From: Nissolia schottii
Taxonomy: Eukaryota > Streptophyta > Magnoliopsida > Fabales > Fabaceae
Assembly: GCA_003254905.1 (NCBI GenBank)
Contig: QANU01019479.1
Span: forward strand, 537,066-601,065
Reading direction: 5' to 3'
DNA length: 64,000 nt
Part shown: piece by piece, positions 11,150 to 23,399 of the stretch
Position numbering within the stretch: position 1 is the first letter of the stretch
Layout of the letters: every line of letters begins with the position of its first letter
Program-made: the position numbers and the translations under genes
The notes under the pieces: generated by a model
Seen by the model: the letters and a program-made list of their open reading frames with translations, nothing else
What the model was told of the DNA's origin: nothing
The model's database searches: none

Positions 11150-13271
11150 TGCTAAGATAGGTTTTGTGATCAATTTTTTCTTTAAAGATTCAAAGGCATG
11201 CAGACAATTGGCCTATTGGAAAACAATTTTTCAAAAAGAGAGTAGTTTGAAAGACGGGTGGGAAGCAAATTGATTAGATAAACAGCAGTCTCAAAAGCTC
11301 CACCCTAGAACTTGAGAGGCAAAGATGCATTGGCCAATAAGGTTAGTCCCATATTAGTCACATGTCTATGTTTTCTCTTATGACAGGCATTTTGCTCATG
11401 TGTATGAGGACACTAAATTGATGAAGGATGCCAAATTGATTGAGATGCTTAGTGAAGGCAAGATATTCTTTTGCCTTGTCTGTTTGAATAGTTCTAATTT
11501 TAGCACCAAGTTGTGATTCTGCCATTGTTTTAAATTGGAGAAAGTAGAATAGGCCTGTGATTTATGATACAAGAAATAAATCCAAGAAAACCTAGAGTGG
11601 GCATCAATGAAGATTATATAGTATTTGGCACTAGAACAAGAAGGTATAGGGGTTGGACCCCAAATATCAGCAAAGACAAGCTGTGAAGGAGTGGTATAAA
11701 CAGTAGAAGAGGTAGGAAAGGGTAATAGATGAGCCTTGCCATCACAACATGCATCACAAACAGATGGTATTTTATTAAGATCAATAACAATATTACAAGA
11801 TTTACGGACCTTTTGTAAAAAAATTTTTGGATGGATGACCTAAGCGTGCATGCCAATCTAGAAATTTATGAACAAAAGTAGAATTTTTATATTTATTTGC
11901 AGCAGAACCAGATAGAACATTGGAAACATATGCAGAATTAAAACATGGTCTATGATGAGTGGATGCCACATTGGTTGGGAAAGCATAAAGTCCATTCCTA
12001 AGAGTTCCTTGAAGAAGGATCTCTCGGGAATCCTAAGATTTAACAAGGTATCTATCAGCGTAGAACTCAAAGAACACACTGTTATTTTTGGCAAATTGAG
12101 AAACACTAATCAAAATTTTAGTTATAAAGAGAAAACATCGTAAATTGTTTAAGATAAAGGATTTATTAGGAGTAGAAGAATGTACAAAAGAATGTCCTTT
12201 ATTGGCAATGGTGATACCTGAACCATTGCCAACATTAAAACTTGCTCCTTGCCTGTGTATGGTGTAGCCTGAGGGAAGTTGTTCAAGTCTGGTGAGATGT
12301 GATTTGAAGCACCAGAATCTGGATACCACATTGGATCATAAACCATGGTAGGAGTTGCTAAGATTCCTTGATATGATGAGGATAGGGGACAATGGTGATG
12401 GGAGTTGTGGCATAGAAATTCTGATTGGCTTGTTGATTAGTACTAGAGGGTAGTTGCTGTATGAATTGAGAAGGTTGAGGAAGACTTTCTTGCTGCTGAG
12501 GCAAGGTGAAATTAGCATTAAACCTGTGGAAACAATCCCAAATAGAATGACCAACGCGATTGCTGAGTTGGCATTGGATATTAGGATTATAGTGAGTCCT
12601 GCCTCCTCTTCCAAATTTACCTCTCTTTTACCTCCTCTGCCTCTGAAATTAGAGTATTGAAATTGATCAATTCCTTGGAGACCTTGAGATCCTTTTGGTC
12701 CTTGTACATAAATGCTTTGTGGAAGATCTTGCGGAGAGGAAGAATCAACGGGCTGAACCTTATCCATGCTTTCTTCCAAGCCATTAAAGAGATATTCAAT
12801 GTCTTGAATGGTGTGATTATAATCTTCAGGAAGGCCATTAAGAATGGTTTGAATGTGATGGCGACTACTCAGGTTCTTCAACAGCTGAGAGGTGATCGGT
12901 GATCTTCTTGATTTGAAGAAGGTAGGAAGCCATGGAACCTATTTTATTGCAGTTCTGGAGTTGAGTCTCAAGCTTGTTGATTTGAGCATGAGTTCAGGAA
13001 GCAAAAATGGTTTCAATTTTGTGCCAAATTTGAAAGGAATTAATGCAACCTACCATTCGGATCCGCAGAGAAGGATTGAGGGAGGCAAGAGGCCATGACA
13101 TTAAGAGACGATCTTGCCTCTTGCATTTCTGGAATGCAGGATTTTTTGAACCCGAGATCGAATTAGATTCAGAGAGAAGTTTCTCTGCAGCATCTTCAAA
13201 GGTGATAAAACTCTCAATATCATAGCCAATGATTATGGACAATGCTTCTTGTTGCCAAGGAAGGTAATTGT

Positions 13272-16200
13272 TGTAACAACCCCTTTTTTTAATAGAGCAT
13301 AAACATAGTATTTCCTGCTACACAGTAATTGATGATTATCTTATATTTATGCATAGTATTGAACCATACAATCATAACACATTAATTAAATAATAATATT
13401 CTCTTAGTCATGCCGATTTTAAAACTTCTAATGGATCGTCTATTGGAGTTACGGTTTAGAAGTTATAATTTTGTCTACTGACTCACAGGCCCCACTTTAT
13501 CTCTGCCTGAGGTCCCCCAAAGACCTAAGACCTACGGGGTCTCACTCCCACATTAATTTTAGATTAATTATTTATTTTGGACTGGATACGATAGAAATCG
13601 ATAAATCGATCGTCTTCTAATTTTTTTGGCTAACGATGTATTGTGTACCAGGCAAAGATATTTTCCCCTCAACTAATTGTAATAAAAATCACCCACCTGC
13701 ATCATAAAGTGTCGTGGCACTCCCCCCTCTTTTCTCTAAAAATCCTCTTCCACATGTAATCACATTCATTCCCTTAACTCATTTCAAAAAAAGAGTGTGG
13801 AGCCAAAACCCTCATCTTCTCCCTAGCCAAGAAGCGAAGAACTCAACCCCCTCTTCTCCCCCATGGTTGTGACTCTCCCTCCCCAAAAACACCCTCATAA
13901 ACTTCTCAAATCATCACACTCCTTTCACAAAAAACATAATCCTCTTCATCCTCTACACAACCATACCTTATGTGCAATTTTTCCTTTCATGTTCTTGGTT
14001 TTCTATGCATGTTAAAATCCTCTACTTGCTCTCCACAAAAATGAGGTTTTTGGGTTATGCATGTAAGAAAAAAAATGGGTTTTTGTGGGTTTCCTAGCAC
14101 CTATGTTCATGCATGTTAAAAAACTAATGATAGATTTGGTTTTCATGAATTTTACCTTGAGAAATTGTAGATTTTATGTTCATCCAAGTCCATGACAAAT
14201 TCGGCCTTGTTAGGGTTTCATAAGCTCTCTATGCTTGTTTCTAGTTTAATTGTAGTTTTGGATTTTCAAGAAAAAGGGTGGGTTCTTCTTTGTGACAAGG
14301 TGCAGTTTTTCCTTGCATGTTTACTTCTGTTTACAAAAAAATAAACTCCTCTTTTTCCCTCCATGAAATGAGGTCGTTTGGGTTGTGTTTGTGTGAAAAA
14401 AATGGGTTTTTAGAGGGTTTATGTAAACCTATGCATGTGCTTTTGTTCCTCTAGTTCCCTTGAGTTTTTCGTGAAGTTTTTACTAAAGAAAATCTTTTTC
14501 TCTCCTAAAAAGTCCAGGGACAGATTCGGGTCGCTAAAGTTCTCTAGGGTTCGCATGTGTTGTTTTGTGTTTGAATCTGGTTTTGATGTTTCCATTGACC
14601 TCCTAGTTCGCATGAATCGTGGTGGTTGTTTGGAAAAAAATGTAATTTCATGAGGGTTTTTCCTAGGGTTTTCATCCTCTACAACTTGGTTTTAGGTGTT
14701 TAGTTGTTTCCTAACTTTGTATATAAGATCCTTGCTTTATTCAAAAAGAGTTTAACAAAAGGAGTTTAGTTTTTGAAATAAAAGAAATGGGTTTTCCTCT
14801 AAGATGAAGTATCTGTTTTTCTTAGGTTTATAATCCTTCCTTAGGTTCTTTTGAAAATATAAAATCAAATCTAGCTTCCTTGAGAGATTACAAGCCCTTT
14901 TGGTGCGATGGGTTTTCGCAAAAAATGAGTTTTATGACGAATTAGACTTCCTTCGAAGCATTTCAATTTTGGATAAATTTTTAAAGCTACGAGGTGATTT
15001 CACGAAAAATGTTTATCTATTAGAATCCTTGTAAAATTTTAGGCACAGTTTATGAAAAGAGTTTGATTAAAAATTTAAGCGTGAGGGCTTGTGTTTTGTG
15101 TTATGCTATGTTTCGGCCTTAAGAGGTCTATAGGGCATGAAATTGTGTGTCTTTAAAAAGGCGTTAATGTTTGGTTGAGATCTTTAAAGTTCGGTAAGTT
15201 CTTTCATGTGACTCTCAGTATTTTCTAAGAATACGTATGTTGTAGTATGAGAGTACTATAAGTATGGTACATATTATGTATGATTGTGTACGGATAATAT
15301 TGTGATTATGTTATGATAAAAACATTTGGTCAAACCCCTTATATGAATGTCTATGCCATGATTATATCTATGACTATTTTTGATGATATCTACTATGACA
15401 ACTATGTTTATAATTATGCCTATTACAAATGAATGTTCTCATTATGTTATATATGCGTTCACTCTTTGACAGATGATGTCATAAATAATACCTATGTTCA
15501 TATCGTCATTTCGGCATAAGTGTGTTATAAGATATGAAAGATGAAATGATTATTGAAGATAAGTTAAGTCCTCTTTCGGGGAAACTATTCCATAAGACTG
15601 TTAATAACACACTCATAATGACCAAGACTTATCTATGATAAGGCTTCCCTTGTGAAGCTTGTCCTTCGGGCTTAGCGTAGTTAGCTGTCCACTACAACGC
15701 CCTCGTGTTAGTTTAGAAGTTGTGTGTTGATAGCACTAGGCCCACTCAAGGAAGAATGAAAAATCCCTTCATTGATGATTGATTATGTTAGGTTTTTATA
15801 TGTGGTTTAGTACCATGGATTGAGCTTAACTCCACCAAATATTAAATGTTGTATGTCCTCGGGTGGTATACTGGTTCCCCAGGCATACTAAAGGGTATTA
15901 ATGAATTGAATAATGAACAAGTGATAATCCATAATATACTCACGCATTACATTCTTTATTATCACTCGTACTCATGCTACTGTTTTATTATATCTTGTAC
16001 TCTTGCCTATGTGTGTATATGTTAGGTTAAAGAAAAGACTACGATAATTAGTAACCGTTCAGGACTAGGTTTAGATAAATAACTGAATTAAACCTTGATG
16101 TATTCTCACTTAGAGAAGGCCCAAATGACGAAACCTTTCATGGTGACACTGAGTTTTAATAGGAATCCCATTGAGGAAATTTGTTTTCTTATCCCTTCCG

Positions 16201-17363
16201 CATTTAGTTCTAAGTCACAATAGAGATAGCACAAGTTGCAAGGATGGGGCTTTGCACCATAATGAGCGTTAGGTTTGACCTTTCCCAGGGCATTGTTGTG
16301 GTTGTTGCTGCGAACATGACGACGTATGAGATTACGGATACGGACTTGGCAAAGTCTTTCATTAAGCCTAAATTGATGCGCCAAATTTAGTTATTGCTTC
16401 TACCCATTGTTGTTGCTCCCGTTGTTCCCCATGCACCGTGTACCACCTATACCTCTGCCTTCACCCATTATTTCTCACATATCTGAGGCAGGAGAGAACT
16501 CTCATGTTTCTGCCTTTCCCCCCACGATCCATGCTACCTGACTAGTTGTTAAGTGGAACTAGTTATCACCGACATAACCCCACCTTGATTCTCTTAGATG
16601 GTGAGGATGAGGCATTCTTCAGACCTATCGTGAACGCTGTTGTTGAGGGCGTCATTGCAGTTGGTGAGCCTATTGTCAAGGATGTAAGGATAGAGTCTGA
16701 GGAGTATGACCCAGAGGAGGACCCCAAGGAGCCTATGTTGCCCTAGTTCCATGGCCCTCCTCGTCGCATTGGGAACGCGCAAAGGTACTAGAAGATTTTT
16801 AGTATGCGGAAAAAGAGCACAATTAGAGACTTTCCCCCTAGGTGTGGACTGAGCCAACGTGATCCTCCCGATAGTGCTTCTGAGATCTGAGTGTTGGTTT
16901 ACTGCTAGTGTAGACTGTTGTGTTTATATATCTTGTGTTTCATATTCTAGACCTGTTTTCTTTAATGTATTTCAGTTATCCTTTTTGTTTGACAAGCAAG
17001 CTAGTGTATGCTCCTCGTCATGTTGGACATGTGTTTTGTATTGTTTTGTGGTGGCCTTCGTGGCTGGGATGGTGGTGACTTATGACAGATCTTGATCTAT
17101 TTATATATGTGTGTGTGCGCGCATGAGGTATTTTAGTATATGTTGTGGCCTTGATCTAAGATTGTTATATTTACCGTTGTCATTTCGTATTTAAAAATGT
17201 CCCTTTGTATGGTTTAGTGAGTTTTCTACAAAGTTTCGATATTTCCTGTATTTTCCAAATAAGCATTTAACAAAACTAAGTCTAAAGGTAAGATAAAGCT
17301 AAAACGTGACAATTAGCGAGCGTTAATTATGATTAAGTATAATTAGTTAGCTAAGATGTTACA
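13272..17363. mobile_element. 4.1-kb LTR-type insertion (probable solo LTR, Tekay/Del-like), nested in copia gag
   Basis: The element begins TGTAACAACCCC and ends GATGTTACA. It is flanked by a perfect 5-bp target duplication ATTGT (13267-13271 and 17364-17368), inside copia gag sequence. Ends of the TGTAACA...TGTTACA kind and this length suit Tekay/Del-type chromovirus LTRs. I see no second copy of the first 100 bases inside, and no gag-pol domains. The only longer frame (16546-16746, acidic) has no family I can name. A solo LTR is the simplest reading; orientation is uncertain because the ends are nearly palindromic. Confidence 0.7.
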
Positions 17364-17700
17364 ATTGTCGTCAGTACGCTTGAAAGAAATTGAATTGGTA
17401 AAGGTTTGAGGTTGATAAGTCATGCATGGTGAAAGGTGGTGGGGAAGGAGGTGGAAAGTGAATTGCATAACTGCTTGAAGTTTCTGAAGTTTTGGGAGAA
17501 TTGGGGTAAGAATTGTTAAGAGAGTTTTGAGCAAAAGGTGAAGGCAATGGTTCAGCCATGGATCACAGAAAGGAAGAAAGAAAAAGAAAGAGAGTTCTGA
17601 CATCAGGTTAGAATGTCACGCTAAGAGAGAATAAGACCAAGGAAGAAGAATGAATGTGAATATTATGAATTGATTGATTATCGAATACAAGGGTTTGAAC

Positions 17701-18023
17701 CATGTTATTAAATCCGACCCGGCCTGACTAGGTCGACCCGGTGACTCGACTAGTTTTTCAATTGGACCGGACATGCAATCAACCCAGTGCGACCCAGTCA
17801 AACTGGCTTGAGTGACCCATTAGGTCAAAGTGGTATGTCAAATTTATGTTAAGTTGCTATTTATTTTTATCATTTTATTATATTTATTAAAATTTTAATA
17901 TACTTTAATATATTTATTTACTATTTATTTAATTATATCTAGTTCAACAAGTGATTCAATGACTCATTGGTTGAATCACCCAGTAACCCAAAGGAATGAC
18001 TGGGATCAGGTTTAATAACTATG
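17701..18023. mobile_element. hAT-type MITE, copy 1 (323 bp)
   Basis: Begins CATGTTATTAAATCCGACCC and ends GGTTTAATAACTATG, an inverted terminal repeat. The 8-bp flanks GTTTGAAC / GTTTGAAT are a near-perfect target duplication, the hAT hallmark. It lies inside the copia LTR. A related copy is at 25578-26099. Confidence 0.8.
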
Positions 18024-18099
18024 GTTTGAATTATATTATACAGATAGCTAACTAAGGCAGCTAATAGAACTAACCACCTGCAACAAACTATAACTAACA

Positions 18100-20840
18100 T
18101 ATCAAACTTATGAATAGCACATATAGCTTTCATAAGAAAAATTAAGATGCAAAAAAATGCGGAACACAATCTTAATTATTGATGTTTTTAAATGAAATCC
18201 AAGGGTTGAGAATGAATAGATCCATTCGAGACTCAACCATTGTGTCCCCTTGTTAAAAACCACAATCTTAATCATTGATGTTTTGAAATGAAATATAATG
18301 GTTGATATATACTGTAAATATAGAAAAAAAAAAGGGGTCAATATATAATGCATACGATATTTACACCAATTTGTAGTTTAATGCTTTATCTTAAAATTTC
18401 AATCGATGTGATTCCTAATTAACTCCGGCTTAATGGTTTTTTTTTAATTGAAAAAAAGTTAATAAATATATTAGGTAGGGTTTGGCAAGCATCTAAGATA
18501 GCAAACACAAAGAAGCGGAAATAACAGAAACACGTCTCTTGTGTACTAAACATATCTTTTGTATTTTTTTTAGATGTACAAAAATTAGTTAAAAAATTAT
18601 CTAAAGACAACGACAAATTTAAATTTTATGTTTTATTCCCATTTTTTAAAATTGTTTTTGTCTTCACTATCATTTTATTTTATATCCTCAAAAGTTTACC
18701 AAACACTACCCTAAAGACACTTGTCAAAAAAATAAAAGAGATAATTTTCTATTAAAAAATAAGACATGTTAATTTTTAATACTATTAAATATATTAAAAA
18801 CTTTAAAACTTATTTTATTTTATTTTTTTCTTTATTTCTTAACTAATGCTATGCGACAGGAACATTGGTGAGCAAAATTCTATTTTGTTTTATTTTTATC
18901 TTAAATGAAAAACGCGAAACCCAGCTTAAATGGTTAAGTGCAAACTTATAGCAAGAATGTGTAGTGCAAGGGAATGATGAAATTCATTAGTCGACACATA
19001 TCACATCAAAGTTTGGTGATGATGCTTGTGGCGTTTTTATTTTTTGCGTGTCGTGTCCAAGTTGGAGAATTAAATTAACAATTTTGCTATAGAATTTTCT
19101 TGTGGCAATTCTTAAGGATTAAAAAATTAAAAGTTTTAAAGTTTTTAATATATTTCAAGCATTGAAATATTTAAGATTTTATCTTTTTATTAAAAAAATG
19201 ATTTTTCTTGAATTCTTAACAATTAATCTTTGATTCTTTGTTAGCGGAACTTTTAAATTAGATAGATCTACCTTTGTCCTTTCCATCAAATTAAATGACA
19301 GCATAGCATCTATATCAACACTCATCACCCCAACCAACCTTAATAAATGTGAATAAGCATAAACTTAAATGGTTGCCCAACGAATTTAGATCATGAAAAT
19401 ATTTTGACTTAAATATTATTTGGATTTTTGATAAATTTTTTATATTTGGTTTAAGTCTTTAAGAAATATTTTTTTGGTTTTGGTCCAAATATATCATAAA
19501 TTATATAGTTTAGTCTCTGTTGTTAATAGAACACAGTTAACTATTGACATAATTGATAGTGTTATGTGAGTTAAATAAACACACTTAACCTATAACCCAA
19601 CTCATAACCCGTTATTTGACCCAAATTTGCCTCTAAAATTACAATCCACCATCACTCAAAATCGGGTGAAATAACTGGTTACGGGTAAGGTTTGAGTCGT
19701 GTTATGGATCTTGTAAATTTATTTCACTCACATGACATTAGTGACGTAACACTTCATTAGCCACTTCAGTAGTCAACAACGGCAAGGACTAAACTCACAT
19801 AGTACCACTAATGACAGGGGCTAAAAGAATGTAACTTATGACCCAAAACATATTTAAACCAAATATTTTTGTATAAATACAATTTTGACACGTTAGTCAG
19901 ATTTAGGCACATGCAATTTAAATTTGGTAGGACCTAAAAATTAAGCAATTGCATTCTTAACAAGAAAATGTTAGCAATGACACTTGTTAAAGAGTTTAAA
20001 GTATAAATGTTATTTTAAAATTAATAACTTTTAAAGTTTTCAATGCACTAAATGTATTAAAAACACTCAAATCTTTTCACTTTAAATTTCTTAACCAAAA
20101 TCCTTCCTGATAAAGTTAATGAAATATAATTTTATTATGAGCGTACCTAAACGAGAGAAATTAAAATTGTATAAATGCAAAATCTATTGTGATCAGAGTA
20201 AGTTGGTGTTTTGATAAAGTGACTCAAAACAGTAGAAATGATTGCATTTTCACATTGCAAGGGCAGCTTGACCTAATTCTAAGAGTTTTGCTACACGTAC
20301 ATCAAAAATAATACACCATATATACATCTCGTACTTATATACATAAAATTTGTGTTTTAACTCATGTAATATTTGTGCACTTAATTAAGTATAGTTGAGA
20401 GTATCATTTACAAGTTTGTAATATTTGTGTACTAATGAAAATAAAATTTGTGTATTATTAATGGTGTATGTATGAGTGTATGAAATTAGGTGTACGTGTA
20501 ACATTTTTGCAATTCTAATATCGGAACATGCCATAAATATGGCAGTTAAAGATGAAATTTGAAATCATTAGGAGGGGTTAAACATTTGTCATTTGAGTTC
20601 ACAGAATTTAATGTTATCGCATAGTAAGTGGTACAAGAAGTTTCACTGCATCCAAATATAATTTTATTTTCACGATCTTGGTAACCGATGATAAGATAAA
20701 AATATAAAAAAAAGCTTGCAAGCAGCGTAGCTTGGGAGCCTGAAGCTTTGGTAAAGTAGGAAATTTAAGAACATGAATAGAAAATAAGAGCTAGCTAGGC
20801 GGTGCTTTGCAGAGAAGAGAAATAATTAATGTACAAAATA
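18100..20840. other. Spacer rich in small MITE-like repeats, no gene seen
   Basis: No exon-like frames. Diverged relatives of the GCTAACA MITE may lie at about 18715-18890, 19075-19260 and 19960-20110 (AACACTTGTTAA-type ends, AT-rich cores). At 19440-19870 the ends ATTTGGTTTAAGTC and its inverse CATATTTAAACCAAAT resemble a MITE type I associate with legumes. At 20290-20515 the ends CTACACGTACATC and GTGTACGTGTAAC form another short inverted repeat. Boundaries and families are inference. Confidence 0.45.
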
Positions 20841-20848
20841 CATAAACG

Positions 20849-21232
20849 CTAAGCAATCTTGGAAAGGGACAGCTCGTTCCGAAGGTACTTGAAGGATGCA
20901 GGATTGACTTGCAAGAACAAGTAGTTCCCGGCGAAGAGATCGCCAAAATGGCCATGGCCATCCTTGAATCTTTTCAGCACCTTAGCATATGAAACCCTCA
21001 AGGCAGAGACCAGCCTGGCTTTTCTCCTCCAGAGCCTTGTCAAGCTTGGGACTTTCAGCCTGAACCTTCTCCTAATAGGAATCCTTCTCAGCCTGTACCA
21101 TCTCTTCGGCTTCGGATTCGGATTCGGATTCACTACCCATCTGTCTCTTTCGTCATCGTCACAACACACACTTTCGTGTTTGAGCCTTTGGTAACGGAAG
21201 CTGCTAACAGAAGCCAGCTGGATGGTGGACAT
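20849..21232 (-). CDS. Small basic plant protein of unknown function (127 aa)
   Basis: Single-exon frame from an ATG at 21232 to a stop at 20849. The N-terminal half is hydrophilic: a Cys-Cys-Asp-Asp-Asp patch, then an Asn-Pro/Lys-Pro repeat encoded by GGATTCGGATTC repeats. A very basic, Arg/Trp-rich middle follows (WYRLRRIPIRRRFRLK, then LTRLWRRKARL), and a compact C-terminal block VSYAKVLKRFKDGHGHFGDL...AGNYLFLQVNP. No signal peptide or obvious membrane segment. The C-terminal block resembles a family of small uncharacterised plant proteins, from memory and not checked. Codon use, the clean single frame and a promoter-like upstream region support a real gene. It sits alone between repeats. 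Function is unknown; I infer nothing beyond 'small basic protein'. Confidence 0.65.
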   Translation of the reverse strand: MSTIQLASVSSFRYQRLKHESVCCDDDERDRWVVNPNPNPKPKRWYRLRRIPIRRRFRLKVPSLTRLWRRKARLVSALRVSYAKVLKRFKDGHGHFGDLFAGNYLFLQVNPASFKYLRNELSLSKIA

Positions 21233-21420
21233 GGTTAGGACTTGAGGAGGGGGAGGGGGGATAGATGATTTAGTGTAAGGAGTCGATGGTTTTCTAATGT
21301 GAAATGTGACGTGACGGAGAAAAAGGAGCGGTCCAAGGGTTGGATAGGCACGATGAGGTGAGTCTGTACGAGTTGTTAAGAGTGTATTAAATGCGGTGGG
21401 AGTTGTTGAGTCTATTCATG
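21233..21420 (-). promoter_or_regulatory. Upstream region of the small basic protein gene
   Basis: Contains TGACGTGACG (about 21307-21316, plus-strand reading), an ACGT-core as-1/TGA-type element that binds plant bZIP factors, about 75 bases before the ATG. A pyrimidine-rich leader (CCCCCCTCCCCCTCCTC on the minus strand) follows. The nearest TATA-like string, CATTTAATAC, is weak. Confidence 0.4.
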
Positions 21421-21424
21421 TTAT

Positions 21425-21735
21425 CTTTAAGTAATGAATTTCTCAACTCACCCATTTAATTTCATAGGTAATAGTCTTTTCAGATTTTATACACGGATTA
21501 AGAAATTATTAAATAAATATATATTTGTTTGGTGAAATTGTCCTTTTAACTCTTCTCAAATTTTCTCTCTCTGTTAAATTCCTTTTATTTTTATGAATGC
21601 ATTAAAGAGCGTGACACTTAATAAATAAGGATAAAATAGAAAAAAGAAATTCTAAAATGACAGATATTTATAGACAAATTAATTTTTGCTATAAAGACTA
21701 TTATCGGTGGACGGAAGGAATACATATGTATTTTT
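21425..21735. mobile_element. Stowaway-like MITE, diverged copy 1
   Basis: Shares most of its length with 22590-22950: TCTTTAAGTAATGAATTTCT, then ACGGATTAAGAAAT, TATGAATGCATTAAAGAG, ACTTAATAAATAAGGATAAA, and ending GGTGGACGGAAGGAATACAT. The left terminus is degraded. Confidence 0.6.
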
Positions 21736-22589
21736 TTTTACACAAAAAAATGTATTCACCAAATGTACACTAATATTAAATATTAATTTTCTCTCTTCTA
21801 CTCACTCTCCCTCACTCACGCTTTTCTCCTTCTCATATCCTTATTCTTTTTTTGTTTTTTTCACTCCAACCACACACTCTCCTTTCATTTTTATTCAATT
21901 ATTTTATCGGCAACTGCTATTTTTTTTTCATTCTGCTGTTATCTTCTTCTTTGTTTTCTCTTTTCTTACTCTTTTTTTTTCATTTCTTATTTCTTTATTC
22001 GCTTTTGCCTTTTTTGGGGGGTTCCCCTTCCTTTTTTATTCTTGTTAAGACATTATGGAGAGCATAAACAAAGACATTATTCTCTGATCCATGTTGTTCT
22101 ACAAATTTTGTAGTACTTTTGTGTAGTGTAATGTTTGTTCATGTGTAGTGTAATGTTTATTTATATATGTTGTAATGTTTGTTTATGAGTTTGTAATGTT
22201 TGTTTATTTGTTGTGTAATGTTTGTTTATGAGAGAGTGAGTAAGAGAGTAGGAGAGATAGTGTCTTCACTATTTAGTTTGTGTGAGGTTTCATTTTTTTT
22301 TTGTTTCATAATTTTTGTTTATTTGTTCTTAAGCGTTTGTTCCTTTGTTTTGTAACGTTTGTTTGCAAGAGAGTGTGAGTGTATGTGATTTAGAGCGTGA
22401 GTGAGAGTGCAACAGTTACTTTTCAGCATTTAATGTGTTGCAAATCCCGTTTTATCTCACTTTCATATGTGAAAATGTTTGTTTATTGATTTTGTAATGT
22501 CTGTTCATCTGTGTATGAAATGTTTGTTCACGCATCTGTAATATTTGGTAGACAACTGGTAGATACTTTTTGGTGTACACGTAGCGTTA
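21736..22589 (+). repeat. Low-complexity block with a TGTAATGTTTGTTTAT minisatellite
   Basis: Positions 21780-22030 are T/C-rich with long T runs; the open frames there are simple-sequence artefacts. From about 22125 to 22240 a unit like GTGTAATGTTTGTTTAT recurs five times, with looser copies to about 22560. No gene. Confidence 0.65.
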
Positions 22590-22950
22590 TTCTATCTTTA
22601 AGTAATGAATTTCTCAACTTAATTACCAATTTAATTACTCTCTCCGTTCATATATAATAGTCTTTTAAGGTTTTTGCGCACGGATTAAGAAATCATTAAA
22701 ATTACACAAAAAGCAAAAAATATATATTTGTTTGATGAAATTGCCCTTTTAAATCTTCTCAAATTTTCTTTCTCTATTAAATTCTTTTTGTTTTTATGAA
22801 TGCATTAAAGAGAGTGGTACTTAATAAATAAGGATAAAATAGAAAAATAATAACTAATATTACATTGAAATCCTAAAATGATAGATATTTGTGGACAAAT
22901 TATTTTTACTAAAAAGATTGTTATTAGTGGACGAAAGGAATACATATATA
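22590..22950. mobile_element. Stowaway-like MITE, copy 2
   Basis: The inner element runs from CTCTCTCCGTTCATATATAA (about 22638) to GGACGAAAGGAA (about 22940). It has imperfect inverted ends and TA at each side, typical of Stowaway/mariner MITEs. It is a direct repeat of 21425-21735, with the minisatellite between them. Confidence 0.6.
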
Positions 22951-23399
22951 TTCGCTGCAACTAGGAATATTTTTAAAGCAATTTATTTCTGAGTTCTGAT
23001 ATCAAGTAGGAAAATGATAGGATGACAACAAACAACTCTTAGACAACCCCGCTCATATAAGTGTAGGGTCTATCATGATAATAGTTATTTACATAAATAT
23101 TATATGTTTGGTGATAAAGATGTTTTCAAGTTTTCATGTCATGAATATTGTTTATGTATTGTATATGTATGTCATGTTTATGAATTCTCTCATGTGATTG
23201 TGAACCCACCCGCTCACTAAGATGATAACTCACACCCATATCTTTTTGTTTCAGATCACGTTGAAGACCTAAATTCAATTCCTCTTCTTCAATATTCAAT
23301 AGATTTTCTTAGTGAACTGCACATTGCTGTGAAGTTGGTAGTAATTAGTTTTAGTTTCGATTATTATCATTTTATTTATGTTGGTGTTTAGAGTGTTTT

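Larger units (their letters stand above)
11150..18099 (-). mobile_element. Broken Ty1/copia retrotransposon (fossil), host of nested insertions
   Basis: Minus-strand element. Its 5' LTR lies at about 17610-18099 (starts TGTTAGTTATAG on the minus strand). A degraded initiator-Met-type primer site follows near 17595-17610, the gag start is near 17559, and further gag is at about 13260-12340. A protease signature with the DSGASNH motif is near 12320. The pre-integrase zone with WHARLGHPS is near 11850, and integrase C-terminal sequence runs down to about 11170. Reverse transcriptase, RNase H and the 3' LTR are missing, so it is truncated; the remaining frame is broken in several places. A 4.1-kb LTR-type insertion (13272-17363) splits gag, and a hAT MITE (17701-18023) splits the LTR. 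It looks old. Confidence 0.8.

Noticed and set aside
21707-22067. Two overlapping open frames of 71-113 residues
   Set aside because: Almost entirely Phe/Ser/Leu from T/C-rich simple sequence; no family, no conserved block.
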